From JBKDZR01 sp047971485 (GTDB taxonomy: Bacteria > Pseudomonadota > Alphaproteobacteria > Rhodobacterales > Rhodobacteraceae): a stretch of DNA of 40,386 bases. The stretch is taken from NCBI GenBank assembly GCA_047971485.1, contig JBKDZR010000066.1:1-40386 (forward strand), in the 5' to 3' direction. The translations under genes and the position numbers were made by a program. Shown here in pieces: positions 7,428 to 15,297 of this stretch; position 1 is the first letter of the stretch; every line of letters begins with the position of its first letter. The notes under the pieces are model-generated. The model did no database searches. It was given only the letters and a program-made list of their open reading frames with translations, and had not been told where the DNA came from.

Positions 7428-8026
7428 GGCTTGCCCCGGGTGGCGGCGATCCAGTTGCGACAGCGGGCCTCAGGGTCGGGCGCCTGCTGGATGTCGGTGA
7501 CCACCGCCGCGCTGTCGGCCCCCGCAGCAAAGACTGCAGGCAAGCGCGCCGGGGTCAGCCCACCGATGGCAACCAGCGGCAGATCCCCGATGCGGCGTTT
7601 CCAGTCGGTCACCCTCTCCAGCCCCTGCGGCCCCCACTTCATCTTCTTCAGCAGCGTCGGATAGACCGGTCCCAGCGCCACATAGGCGGGATCATGGGCC
7701 AGGGCACGGTCCAGTTCCGTTTCGTCATGGGTGGACAGACCCAGACGGATCCCGGCCCGGGCCAGCGCCGGGAAATCGGCCGTGTCCATGTCCTCTTGTC
7801 CGAGATGAACGAAATCCACCCCCAGATCCAGGGCCAGGGCCCAGTGATCGTTGAGGATCAGCTGGGCGCCATGGGTGCGGCAGATGGCCATGGCGCGCTG
7901 CACCTCATGACGCAGCGGATCAGCGGGCAGGTCCTTGGCCCGCAATTGCACGGTCCGCACCCCCAGCGGCACCAGCCGTTCCATCAGCGCGGCGGTGCCG
8001 GTGATCAGATAAAAGCGGTCGATCAT
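7424..8026 (-). CDS. thiE: Thiamine-phosphate synthase
   Basis: Joins the hydroxymethylpyrimidine diphosphate and carboxythiazole phosphate moieties to give thiamine monophosphate. The protein has 200 residues in a TIM-barrel pattern. Recognisable family blocks are VQLRAKDLP, LILNDHWALAL (the Mg/diphosphate-binding ND), DFVHLGQEDM, YVALGPVYPT and LVAIGGLTP. The start codon overlaps the thiG stop (ATGA), and the stop overlaps the thiF start in the same way, so translational coupling along the operon is likely. It is the fourth gene of the TPP-riboswitch-controlled operon. Confidence 0.95.
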   Translation of the reverse strand: MIDRFYLITGTAALMERLVPLGVRTVQLRAKDLPADPLRHEVQRAMAICRTHGAQLILNDHWALALDLGVDFVHLGQEDMDTADFPALARAGIRLGLSTHDETELDRALAHDPAYVALGPVYPTLLKKMKWGPQGLERVTDWKRRIGDLPLVAIGGLTPARLPAVFAAGADSAAVVTDIQQAPDPEARCRNWIAATRGKP

Positions 8027-8784
8027 GTCAAGAGATCCGCCATGCCGAAGACCGGGGTCGAGGCCTGGGCCATGTCGCGCGGGCCCATCAGCCCGGCCTC
8101 ATGGGCCCGTTTTCCCGCCGCAACCGCCTGCCCAAAGGCGGCGGCCATGCCCACGGGATCGCCGGCCCTGGCCACGGCAGTGTTCAGCAGCACCGCGTCA
8201 AAGCCCATCTCCATCGCCAGTGCCGCCTGGCTGGGGGAACCGATCCCGGCATCAATGATCAGCGGGACGCCGGGGAAATGGGCCCGCATGCTGCGCAGTC
8301 CGTCGATGTTGCGCAACCCCTGGCCCGATCCGATGGGCGCCCCCCAGGGCATCAGCACCTTGCAGCCGGCGGCAAGCAGGCGTTCGCCGACGATCAGATC
8401 CTCGGTGGTGTAGGGGAAGACGGCAAAGCCTTCACCCGCGAGGATACGGGCGGCCTCGACCAGGGCGAAGGGATCGGGTTGCAGGGTGTCGGCATGGCCG
8501 ATCACTTCCAGCTTGATCCAGTCTGTGGCAAAGAGTTCGCGGGCCATTTGTGCCGTGGCCACCGCCTCTTTCACCGTATGGCAGCCGGCGGTGTTGGGCA
8601 GGATACGGCACCCGCTGTCGGTCAGGATGTCGCGAAAGGCCGCCCCCTCGGGGCCCTCGCGGCGCAACGAGACGGTGATCACCTCAGCGCCCGAGGCGGT
8701 AATGGCCTGACGCAGGGTTGCCGGCGATGGATATTGCGCCGTGCCCAGCATCAGGCGCGATGTCAGGTTGACCCCGTAGAACAT
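8023..8784 (-). CDS. thiG: Thiazole synthase
   Basis: Forms the thiazole phosphate ring from 1-deoxy-D-xylulose 5-phosphate, dehydroglycine and ThiS-thiocarboxylate. The 253 residues equal the normal ThiG length. The Schiff-base lysine lies in WIKLEVIGH, and further family motifs include LMLGTAQYPS, LPNTAGCHTVKEAV, CKVLMPWGAPIGSGQGLRN, LIIDAGIGSPSQAALAMEMG and DAVLLNTAVARA. Dehydroglycine would come from the glycine oxidase ThiO encoded upstream, the aerobic route, rather than from ThiH. It sits two bases downstream of the thiS stop. Confidence 0.98.
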   Translation of the reverse strand: MFYGVNLTSRLMLGTAQYPSPATLRQAITASGAEVITVSLRREGPEGAAFRDILTDSGCRILPNTAGCHTVKEAVATAQMARELFATDWIKLEVIGHADTLQPDPFALVEAARILAGEGFAVFPYTTEDLIVGERLLAAGCKVLMPWGAPIGSGQGLRNIDGLRSMRAHFPGVPLIIDAGIGSPSQAALAMEMGFDAVLLNTAVARAGDPVGMAAAFGQAVAAGKRAHEAGLMGPRDMAQASTPVFGMADLLT

Positions 8785-8786
8785 CC

Positions 8787-8984
8787 TCAGCCCCCCTGCA
8801 TCGGTGACAGGATTTCGACCCGGGCACCATCCGTCAGGGGGGTGTCGGCGCGGTGTAGCCGGGGGACGAAGGTGCCGTTCAGGGCCGTGGCCACGCTGTC
8901 GGTGGCAAGGCCCCGTTCCTCGATCAGCGCGGCAAGGGTTGGGGCGGCGGTCTCGATCCGGGTGCCGTTCAGGTCAATCTGCAT
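8787..8984 (-). CDS. thiS: Sulfur carrier protein ThiS
   Basis: A 65-residue ubiquitin-fold carrier. It starts MQIDLNGTRIET and ends in SPMQGG, the Gly-Gly tail that is adenylated by ThiF and converted to the thiocarboxylate that feeds ThiG. The ATG at 8984 gives the family length, has GGAG upstream, and makes the gene overlap the thiO end by 11 bases. An in-frame ATG-like start 18 bases earlier is less likely. It lies between thiO and thiG in the usual order for alphaproteobacterial thiOSG operons. Confidence 0.95.
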   Translation of the reverse strand: MQIDLNGTRIETAAPTLAALIEERGLATDSVATALNGTFVPRLHRADTPLTDGARVEILSPMQGG

Positions 8985-9924
8985 GGTGGGGCTCCGTTGC
9001 AAGGGCCGCGGCCAGCCGTTCCGCCAGGATCGGGGCGGTCAGAAAGCCGTGGCGATACATGCCATTCAGGTGGATGCGATCGCCGGTTCGGCGGATCGCG
9101 GGGATGTTGTCCGCAAAGGCGGGGCGCAGCCCGGCGCCGGTTTCGATCACCTCGGCCTCGGCGAACCCGGGGTGAACGGTATAGGCCGCCGACAGCAGCT
9201 CCATCACCGCGCGGGCGGTGATCGGGCCGGGCCGGGCACTTTCGATCATGGTGGCGCCGATCATGTAGCGGCCCTGTCCGCGCGGGACGATGTAGCAGGG
9301 AAAGCGTGGGTGCAGCAGCCGGACAACCCGGGTCAGGGTGACATCGGGCGCGCGGAGGCCCAGCATCTCGCCACGCACGGCGCGCAGATCGGCCAGCCGG
9401 TCGCGGGCGGCCAGGCCCCGGCAGTCGATGATCCGGCCCCGGGGCTGACCGTCGCGGCGGGGGATGCCCCGGGCGCGCAGGGTCTCGGCTAGGGTGGCCA
9501 GGGCCGTGCGGGGGTCCATATGTCCCTCGGAGGGGAAGAACAGACTGCGGGCAAAACGTCCGGCCAGATCGGGTTCCAGTGTGCCGGGATCGGTCGGTGC
9601 ATGGCCGGTGGTGACACGGGCAAAGCGATCCAGTTCCGCCCCGTCCCGGGCCGGGGCGATGACCAGCGTGCCGCGCCGGACCACACCGGGCACCCGCACT
9701 GCCCACCAGTCCAGTGCGCCCTGGCCCAGGCGGACCACCGTGTCCGGGGCGCTTTCGCCTTCGCAAAAGGGGGCCAGCATGCCGCCGGCCAGGTGCGAGG
9801 CGGGTGGGGGTGCATCGGCGGGCGCGATCAGTTCCACCGGCAAGCCCCGTTCGGCCAGGGCCGTGGCGACGCACAGCCCGGCAACACCGCAGCCCAGCAC
9901 CGAGAACAGGGGTGCCTGTGTCAT
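8974..9924 (-). CDS. thiO: Glycine oxidase
   Basis: FAD-dependent oxidation of glycine to iminoglycine (dehydroglycine), the precursor used by ThiG in aerobic thiazole synthesis. The protein has 316 residues and belongs to the D-amino-acid oxidase fold family. The N-terminal FAD-binding motif is VLGCGVAGLCVATALAERG, followed by the ASHLAGGMLAPFCEGE block; near the C-terminus come RPGPITARAVMELL and the typical GLRPAFADNIPAI. I chose the ATG at 9924; a TTG at 9966 in frame would add 14 residues without similarity. It is the first gene after the TPP riboswitch. Confidence 0.93.
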   Translation of the reverse strand: MTQAPLFSVLGCGVAGLCVATALAERGLPVELIAPADAPPPASHLAGGMLAPFCEGESAPDTVVRLGQGALDWWAVRVPGVVRRGTLVIAPARDGAELDRFARVTTGHAPTDPGTLEPDLAGRFARSLFFPSEGHMDPRTALATLAETLRARGIPRRDGQPRGRIIDCRGLAARDRLADLRAVRGEMLGLRAPDVTLTRVVRLLHPRFPCYIVPRGQGRYMIGATMIESARPGPITARAVMELLSAAYTVHPGFAEAEVIETGAGLRPAFADNIPAIRRTGDRIHLNGMYRHGFLTAPILAERLAAALATEPHHAD

Positions 9925-10067
9925 CTGTACCGGTCCTGTTGTCGGCCCATCCGCCTGTCCCCCCAATCATGTTCCGGGTGGGGCGGGGCAGAACGGGGCC
10001 GGTGGGCGGGCACATGGCCCCCTGCGGCCCGAAAGGTCCGCCCATCTGCAAGTTTGGGGGTGCCTTC

Positions 10068-10170
10068 GGTCTTCCTACGCCAGCATCACCTGGTTCAGGT
10101 TTTAAGGGTCGCCTCGCCGCAGGATGGATCCCGCGTCGTCAGCCTCTCAGTCCCCTGGCGGGACTCCCCT
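10068..10170 (-). promoter_or_regulatory. TPP riboswitch (THI element) controlling thiOSGEF
   Basis: Read on the minus strand, the leader contains the conserved TPP aptamer blocks in order: a GGGGAGTCCC/GGGGACT first stem, CTGAGAGG, GACCCTT, AACCTGAACCAGGT, and GATGCTGGCGTAGG. These are the pyrimidine- and pyrophosphate-sensing helices of the THI box. The 3' end lies about 145 bases upstream of the thiO ATG. TPP binding is expected to lower operon expression. Whether it acts at translation initiation or transcription elongation is not clear; I see no strong intrinsic terminator in the expression platform. Confidence 0.97.
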
Positions 10171-10401
10171 GACTTCGCGGGAAAGGATGGGGGGAATGGC
10201 GGGGCGGGTCAAGGGCTTCTTGCTTTCTGGTCTTGGGCAGGGGCGCATGGCCCCTGGCAAAAGGCGGGGGGGTGCCTTTTGCGCCGTTGACGATCCTGAA
10301 GCAGAGGGTACGCGGAGCAGTTTGCCGGTGTCCCGGATGCAAATGAACCGGCAGGGGGATGACTTACACCAACGGCCCTAAGGATTGACCGCTTGCGACA
10401 G

Positions 10402-10645
10402 GCGGCTTTGCGGACAGAGCTGCCGTTACCACCAGCGCGCAAGCCGCGCCAGCGCCGGACCGGGGGCTGGCGCATCTGCCCTATGAACCACGCGATTTAT
10501 GGCTGCCGTGGTAGCAAAACCCCAGAGCGTGGGGTAACGGTGGCCGAGCGCCAGACCGGTGGGCCGGTCCGGCGCTGGTGCGGCGCCCGTTCCGGGCTTG
10601 TCCTGCGCCGTGAAGGGTCAGGGACAGAATGGCCTCAAAGCGGTC
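10402..10645 (+). repeat. Dispersed intergenic repeat, copy A (full length)
   Basis: About 244 bases that match, by eye and over nearly their whole length, the reverse complement of 33687-33931, with long identical runs such as CGCGATTTATGGCTGCCGTG. It has three related arms: arm 1 at 10443-10463, arm 2 at 10547-10559 in the same orientation, and arm 3 at 10564-10584 in inverted orientation. Arm 3 can pair with arm 1 (one mismatch) or with arm 2. The copy lies in non-coding DNA downstream of the gene ending at 11083. No open frame is preserved consistently between copies. Confidence 0.85.
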
Positions 10646-10980
10646 ATTTTCCAAAGCCATTGATATCAGCCGTCGGTTAAGCAGGAGAGCTGCAAAGGAC
10701 GCACCGGGTTCCGAATGCAAATTCCGCGCACCCAGACACACCCAGCCGCCTGCGAGAGATGCCGTGCCTGCCTGTCTAAGCAGATATTCTCGGCGTCACC
10801 CACGAATGCCTGCTCAGGGTTCCTTGTTCTGCAGGATTTTTAGCCCAAAACCGGTGGCCACTTTTGTGAAATCCTGCTCAGAGCGTATCGCGTTCATTCA
10901 CCCACGCAACACGGTCTGCCATTTGAACCGTAGTTCCACGACGCCGGGAACCCGGTGCCCAGTTTTGGGCGGGCATGCCT

Positions 10981-11020
10981 TGAACAGACAGTCGCGGCTT
11001 CGTCTGCGACTGTCTGTTCA
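10981..11020. repeat. Perfect 15-bp inverted repeat with 10-base loop
   Basis: TGAACAGACAGTCGC at 10981-10995 is the exact reverse complement of 11006-11020, with the loop GGCTTCGTCT between. It lies 62 bases downstream (minus-strand sense) of the stop of the gene at 11083. It has no flanking T-tract in either direction, so it is a poor intrinsic terminator. It could be an mRNA-end stabiliser, a protein-binding site or a remnant of a small mobile element. Confidence 0.7.
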
Positions 11021-11082
11021 GGGTCATTTGATTTTGCGGGATTTGCACCCGCACATCCGTGGTCTCTTTTCGGAAATCATGC

Positions 11083-12012
11083 TTAGCCGTGATAGGCGCA
11101 GGCGATCCCGGCCTTGTCACAGGCCTTCTGCGTCACGGCGGGGCAGAACCGGCCAAAGTTGTAGTGCGGGGCCTTTTCATCGCGCAACTCCACCCGGCCC
11201 GAGACCTCGACCATCGGCAGGAGCATGTCCTGAACCATCATCGCCGGCAGGGCCATCAGACCCAGCCGCAGGTCCTCAATCACGATCTGGCCACCCTTTT
11301 TGGCCGCCAGAAGCAGATCGGGGTCCTGCAACAGACCGGCGGCCAGAACCGCCTCGGTGCCGCCCAGATGCACCGTTTTGCTGGCTTTGGGCTGGCGCCA
11401 GACATTGACCGCGCCGGTCGCCTGCAAACCGGCCCCGTCAACCGGGACCATGTCGATCAGGGTTTTGGCCCCGGCCCCGATCACGGGCAGACCCTCCAGC
11501 GCGTAGCCGAAGGCCATGGTCGCCTCGCCTGCGCCGGATCGCAGCTCCTGTCCCTTTTCGTCCAGTTCCGCCACCTGGATCAGGGACAGCACCGGATCGG
11601 CGGCATGCTTCAGGTCGAAACCGCCCCGTTCCGCCATGTCCCGGGCCAGATCCAGCGCTGCCGCTGCCGCCTTGCGCCCCAGGGTCAGGTGCGGGCCGTC
11701 GGATGTTTTGCCCTCGGTCAGGTCGGGCCAGTCGCGCAATTCGCTGTCGTGCTCCTGGGCGGCGGCGATATCGGTGGCCCAGACCGCCCCCGAGGCATGG
11801 AAGAATTCCACCTCGCCCCGGGGCGTGATCAGGGCACGGCCGAATTCGGAACATGCGTCGCGTGGGCGCCCCAGCCTGAGGGCTTCGACCAGTGCGGTCA
11901 TCCCTTTGGCCCGTTGGTCGTAATCGGGGGTTGCCACGCTGACCACCGGCCCGATATCGGGCAATTTCGGCAGGTCGCGCTCAAAACGGATGTCCTTGAT
12001 ATCAAGTGTCAT
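11083..12012 (-). CDS. Protein of unknown function, partner of the upstream caspase-like gene
   Basis: I do not recognise this 309-residue protein. It starts MTLDIKDIRFERDLPKLPDI, has no signal peptide and no membrane helix, and is acidic and soluble in composition. The segment MAFGYALEGLPVIGAGAKTLIDMVPVDGAGLQATGAVNVWRQ is reminiscent of the '(hydrophobic)-x-G-x-P-V-x-G' strand pattern of PepSY/FTP-like propeptide domains, which is an inference from memory. The C-terminus has two cysteines flanking a Lys/Ala-rich stretch (FCPAVTQKACDKAGIACAYHG). The ATG at 12012 has a GGGGGAGA ribosome-binding site. The gene starts 13 bases after the stop of the upstream gene (12026), so the two are almost certainly one operon and probably act together. 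Confidence 0.8.
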   Translation of the reverse strand: MTLDIKDIRFERDLPKLPDIGPVVSVATPDYDQRAKGMTALVEALRLGRPRDACSEFGRALITPRGEVEFFHASGAVWATDIAAAQEHDSELRDWPDLTEGKTSDGPHLTLGRKAAAAALDLARDMAERGGFDLKHAADPVLSLIQVAELDEKGQELRSGAGEATMAFGYALEGLPVIGAGAKTLIDMVPVDGAGLQATGAVNVWRQPKASKTVHLGGTEAVLAAGLLQDPDLLLAAKKGGQIVIEDLRLGLMALPAMMVQDMLLPMVEVSGRVELRDEKAPHYNFGRFCPAVTQKACDKAGIACAYHG

Positions 12013-12025
12013 GGTGTCTCCCCCT

Positions 12026-12715
12026 TCAGCACGTGCCACTGGCGGTCCAGAAGGACCGGTTGGTCACCGGATCCGACGGTTCGCCCTTGGTGATCTTTTC
12101 GTTGTAGGTGTTGACCCAGCTTCCCCCCGAGGTGTTGCCATTGGCCCGCAGATAGGCCCAGCGGACCTGGCTGCCTTCGACCAAGCGGTTGGCCTTTTTC
12201 CAGGCTTCGCGGATCGGGTAGTGGTTCCAGAAGGAGAACAGGTAGTGATAGGCACCGCCATAAAGGGCAAAATGCTGCCCGCGCGCGTTCTGCCCGCCCC
12301 CGGAATACGAGTTGGTCCAGAACCCGCACATATAGTGCAGGCGCTTGAAGGCCGGGATCCAGCGCCCGACGGAATTGCCCGCTTCGTGGCGCAGCACCTG
12401 ACAGGCATGGCTGGCCCAGACCTCCAGATCGCCCATGCCGAAATCGATGTTGTCGCTGGTCGTCACCCAGCCATCGGACACGGCAAACCCGTCCGTATAG
12501 CCGTGCGAGGACATTTGCAGGCAATCCACCTGCTCGGATTTTTCGCTGTAACTGGCGGTGACGGTGAAATCCTTTTCCAGCACCGCGCTGTCGCCATGGT
12601 CCTGGGTCCAGTCGAACCCAGGGGCTATGGCCCAGGTCGAACCAAAGCTTTGTGCCTCAAGCCGTCGGCCATCGAGACCGTCCTTGATCCACCAGGATCC
12701 CATGCGTTTGGCCAT
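12026..12715 (-). CDS. Putative caspase/gingipain-fold (clan CD-like) protein, possibly DUF6345-like
   Basis: A 229-residue soluble protein with no signal peptide. Two strand-then-motif blocks match the clan CD cysteine-peptidase pattern: VDCLQMSSHG with His71-Gly72, and LEVWASHACQ with Ala104-Cys105. The His-Cys spacing of 34 residues is close to that of gingipains. After the Cys it has many aromatic residues (RWIPAFKRLHYMCGFWTNSYSGG; HFALYGGAYHYLFSFWNHYPIREAW). I recall similar sequences under the uncharacterised name DUF6345, but I cannot verify that. Peptidase activity is not demonstrated. The ATG at 12715 follows a strong AAGGAGG site. It is the first gene of a two-gene operon and divergent from fghA. 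Confidence 0.75.
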   Translation of the reverse strand: MAKRMGSWWIKDGLDGRRLEAQSFGSTWAIAPGFDWTQDHGDSAVLEKDFTVTASYSEKSEQVDCLQMSSHGYTDGFAVSDGWVTTSDNIDFGMGDLEVWASHACQVLRHEAGNSVGRWIPAFKRLHYMCGFWTNSYSGGGQNARGQHFALYGGAYHYLFSFWNHYPIREAWKKANRLVEGSQVRWAYLRANGNTSGGSWVNTYNEKITKGEPSDPVTNRSFWTASGTC

Positions 12716-12995
12716 GATCGTCCTCCTTCCCCTTGATGTGCGGGTGCGCCGGATCCGACCGGGCCAGCCCCCGCAATGGGGTCAAGTCTGGGGCGGCGAT
12801 GGTGTCGGCAACAGTTCGGGAAACCGGACTGGCCGCGCCTGATGACGGGGGAATTCCGGACTTTGCCGGGGCCATCGCCCCGGGCAGGCGGATCGGGCCC
12901 TGTGCTTGCCGGACAGGTTTGCGACGGCGACGGACCGGTTGCCCTGCGTCCCGTCCCGGGGTAGCGAGGGGCAGTTCACCGGAGAGGCGCATTTG

Positions 12996-13829
12996 ATGCA
13001 GACGATATCGGAAATCAGATCGCATGGCGGCACCCAGGGCGTCTACAAGCACGCTTCGGACGCCTGTGGATGCGACATGACCTTTGCCCTTTACCTGCCA
13101 TCTCAGGCCAAGGCCGGACCGGTCCCGCTGTTGTGGTACCTTTCGGGCCTGACCTGCACCCATGAAAACGCCATGGTCAAGGCCGGGATGCAGGCCTTCG
13201 CGGCCAAGTATGGCATGGCGGTGTTGCTGCCCGATACGTCACCGCGCGGCACGGGCGTGGCCGACGACGCGGCTTTTGATCTGGGGCAGGGCGCGGGGTT
13301 CTACGTCGACGCGACCGAAACCCCCTGGGCGCCAAACTATCGCATGTGGCAATATGTGACCGAGGAATTGCCTGCCCTCGTCGCCGAAAGCTTTGCCATC
13401 GACCCCGAGCGTCAGGCAATCACCGGCCATTCCATGGGCGGGCATGGGGCCCTGACCGTGGCAATGACCCATCCCGACCGCTTCACCAGCGTTTCGGCTT
13501 TTGCGCCCATTGCCCATCCGACCCGGTCAAACTGGGGCCGCACGCAGTTCGCGGCCTATCTGGGGACCGATGAAAGCACCTGGGCTGCCCATGATTCCAC
13601 TGTGCTGATGACCGAAAAGGGCTTTGACGGGCCGGTGCTGATCGACCAGGGCACCGATGACCAGTTCCTCGATCTGCTGCGGCCCGGGGCACTGGCCGGG
13701 GCCATGGCTGGACGGCGTCAGCCCGGTGTCTACCGGATGCAGAAGGGCTATGATCACAGCTACTTCTTCATCGCCAGCTTCATGGGCGATCATATGGCGT
13801 TCCACGCCGAGGCGCTGGGGCTGGCGTAA
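12996..13829 (+). CDS. fghA: S-formylglutathione hydrolase
   Basis: Hydrolyses S-formylglutathione to formate and glutathione in the glutathione-dependent formaldehyde detoxification path. The 277-residue protein is an alpha/beta hydrolase of the esterase D family. The family blocks are CDMTFALYLP, PLLWYLSGLTCTHENAMVKAG, LLPDTSPRG, the GFYVDATETPWAPNYRMWQYV substrate loop and the nucleophile elbow GHSMGGHGA with Ser146. An Asp in LIDQGTDDQFLD and a His in GYDHSYFFIASF complete the triad. I placed the start at 12996, where similarity begins, with a GGAGAGG site upstream. The glutathione-dependent formaldehyde dehydrogenase that usually accompanies it is not in the window. Confidence 0.96.
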   Translation: MQTISEIRSHGGTQGVYKHASDACGCDMTFALYLPSQAKAGPVPLLWYLSGLTCTHENAMVKAGMQAFAAKYGMAVLLPDTSPRGTGVADDAAFDLGQGAGFYVDATETPWAPNYRMWQYVTEELPALVAESFAIDPERQAITGHSMGGHGALTVAMTHPDRFTSVSAFAPIAHPTRSNWGRTQFAAYLGTDESTWAAHDSTVLMTEKGFDGPVLIDQGTDDQFLDLLRPGALAGAMAGRRQPGVYRMQKGYDHSYFFIASFMGDHMAFHAEALGLA

Positions 13830-13839
13830 GGCCCAAGGT

Positions 13840-13860
13840 CGCGGGCGGTTCCGGCCCGCG
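13840..13860 (+). terminator. Hairpin downstream of fghA
   Basis: CGCGGGC (13840-13846), a seven-base loop, then GCCCGCG (13854-13860), starting 11 bases after the fghA stop codon. Only a short TT follows, so it is a stable hairpin with a weak tail. It could end or protect the fghA transcript. Confidence 0.45.
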
Positions 13861-13968
13861 TTCCTGCGCCGGGCCGGGGACAAGGCCCGCTTCCGCCGGG
13901 CTGGCGCTTGGCTGAAGGGGGGCAGCCGCTCACGATCAAAAATGGGGCGGCAGCATCAGCGTGAAATC

Positions 13969-14025
13969 ATAAGCTTGCAGCCAAACAACATGATCATAAT
14001 AAAGCCGTTTGGCTATGTGGCTTAT
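13969..14025. repeat. AT-rich imperfect inverted repeat between convergent genes
   Basis: ATAAGCTTGCAGCCAAAC (13969-13986) is mirrored by GTTTGGCTATGTGGCTTAT (14007-14025), with matching outer ATAAGC/GCTTAT and inner GCCAAAC/GTTTGGC blocks. The 20-base centre is AT-rich, in contrast to the surrounding GC-rich DNA. It lies between fghA (plus) and the MFS gene (minus, ends 14053). It could act as a bidirectional terminator or be a foreign insert. Function is unknown. Confidence 0.5.
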
Positions 14026-14052
14026 CTTGTGATGGACAACAGCGATAGCCGC

Positions 14053-15297
14053 TCAGATCTGCACTGTCTCCCGGACCGGTTCCAGCGGTCGTTCGCGGAT
14101 CGGCAGGTGGACGATGGCGCTGAAGGCCCCGATTCCCACGCCGATCCACCAGACCAGGGTGTAATCGCCCATCGTGTCATACAGACGCCCCCCCAGCCAC
14201 ACACCCAGGAAACTGCCCAGCTGGTGGCTGAAGAACACGATCCCGTAAAGTGTGCCCATGTAGCGCAGCCCATAGATATAGGCGACCAACCCAGAGGTCA
14301 GGGGCACCGTCGCCAGCCACAGCATGCCCATCAGCCCCGAGAAAACCAGTACGCTGACCGGGGTGATCGGTGACATGATGAACCAGGCCGCCACAACGGT
14401 GCGCGCGGCATAGATCCCGGCCAGCAGGTACTTTTTCGGTAGCCGCCCGCCCAGCCAGCCGGCCAGCAGGGTGCCCACGACATTCGCCACCCCGATCAGC
14501 GACAGGGCCACGGCCCCCAGCGCCGAGGTGCTGGTGATCCCCAGCCCCTCCAGCACGCCGCCGGGGGTGATCGGGCCGCACAGTTCTGTCACGAAGGCGG
14601 GAAAATGCGCGGTGATAAAGCCCAGTTGATAGCCGCAGGAAAAGAACCCGGCGAAGATCAACGTATAGGATGGATCGCGCAAGGCACGGCGCAGGATCGT
14701 GCCCATGCTGTCGTGCAGTTCGGCCCGGCTGGCGGCGGGGGTCTTTATCAGCGGCAGCACCGCCAGGGTGGCCATGACAGCGCCGGCAAAGGCCAGAAAG
14801 GCGATCTGCCAGGATCCGACGGCGACCAGCCATTCGGCCACGGGCGGTCCCACAACCTGCCCGGCCGACCCCGCAGCCGTGGCGATGGCCAGGGCCATGG
14901 AACGGTTCTTGTCGCTGGATGTGCGCCCGACCACCGCCAGGATCACGCCAAAGCCGGTACCTGCAACACCGAACCCGACCAGGATCTCCAGCAGTTGGTG
15001 CTGTCCCGGGGTCACGGCGAAACTGGACAGGACCAGCCCCAGCGCATAGGTCGCACTGCCCAGCACGATTGCCTTGCGGTCGCTCAGCTTCTCGGCGATG
15101 GCGCCAAAGATCGGCTGGCCGATCCCCCAGGCCAGGTTCTGGATTGCGATGGCCAGCGAGAATTCTGCCCGCGGCCAGCCGAATTCCGCAGCGATGGGGA
15201 TCTGGAACACCCCGAAAGAGGCGCGCACGGCAAAGCTGACAAGGATGATGACGCAACCGGCGAACAAGACGGGCGTGAACAGACGGGCGTCGGACAT
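14053..15297 (-). CDS. Major facilitator superfamily transporter
   Basis: A 414-residue inner-membrane protein with the twelve-helix hydrophobic pattern of MFS carriers. The first helix follows MSDARLFTPVLFAGCVIILVSF, and the loop-2 region reads GAIAEKLSDRKAIVLGSATYALG, equivalent to the MFS signature between helices 2 and 3. It resembles the oxalate/monocarboxylate-type MFS group (FGVFQIPIAAEFGWPRAEFSLAIAIQNLAWGIGQPIFGAIAEK), but the substrate cannot be read from sequence. It is divergent from an 8-oxoguanine-deaminase-like gene across 335 bases with paired inverted repeats, so a purine-related substrate and joint regulation are reasonable but unproven. Confidence 0.9.
   Translation of the reverse strand: MSDARLFTPVLFAGCVIILVSFAVRASFGVFQIPIAAEFGWPRAEFSLAIAIQNLAWGIGQPIFGAIAEKLSDRKAIVLGSATYALGLVLSSFAVTPGQHQLLEILVGFGVAGTGFGVILAVVGRTSSDKNRSMALAIATAAGSAGQVVGPPVAEWLVAVGSWQIAFLAFAGAVMATLAVLPLIKTPAASRAELHDSMGTILRRALRDPSYTLIFAGFFSCGYQLGFITAHFPAFVTELCGPITPGGVLEGLGITSTSALGAVALSLIGVANVVGTLLAGWLGGRLPKKYLLAGIYAARTVVAAWFIMSPITPVSVLVFSGLMGMLWLATVPLTSGLVAYIYGLRYMGTLYGIVFFSHQLGSFLGVWLGGRLYDTMGDYTLVWWIGVGIGAFSAIVHLPIRERPLEPVRETVQI

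Larger units (their letters stand above)
10171..11082. other. 912-base stretch without a protein gene
   Basis: This gap separates the thi operon leader from the caspase-like gene pair. It should contain the thi promoter close to 10171, copy A of a dispersed repeat (about 10402-10645) and a perfect 15-base-pair hairpin (10981-11020). Short open frames exist on both strands but have no ribosome-binding sites or recognisable motifs, and one of them simply follows the repeat. I see no transposase remnant. The rest (about 10646-10980) is unassigned. Confidence 0.6.

Noticed and set aside
10393..10680. Possible 95-residue protein in repeat copy A, partly matching a frame in copy C
   Set aside because: The shared frame (KPRQRRTGGWR, AIYGCRGS) holds only for about 30 codons and then shifts between copies; the similarity follows the DNA repeat, and there is no ribosome-binding site.
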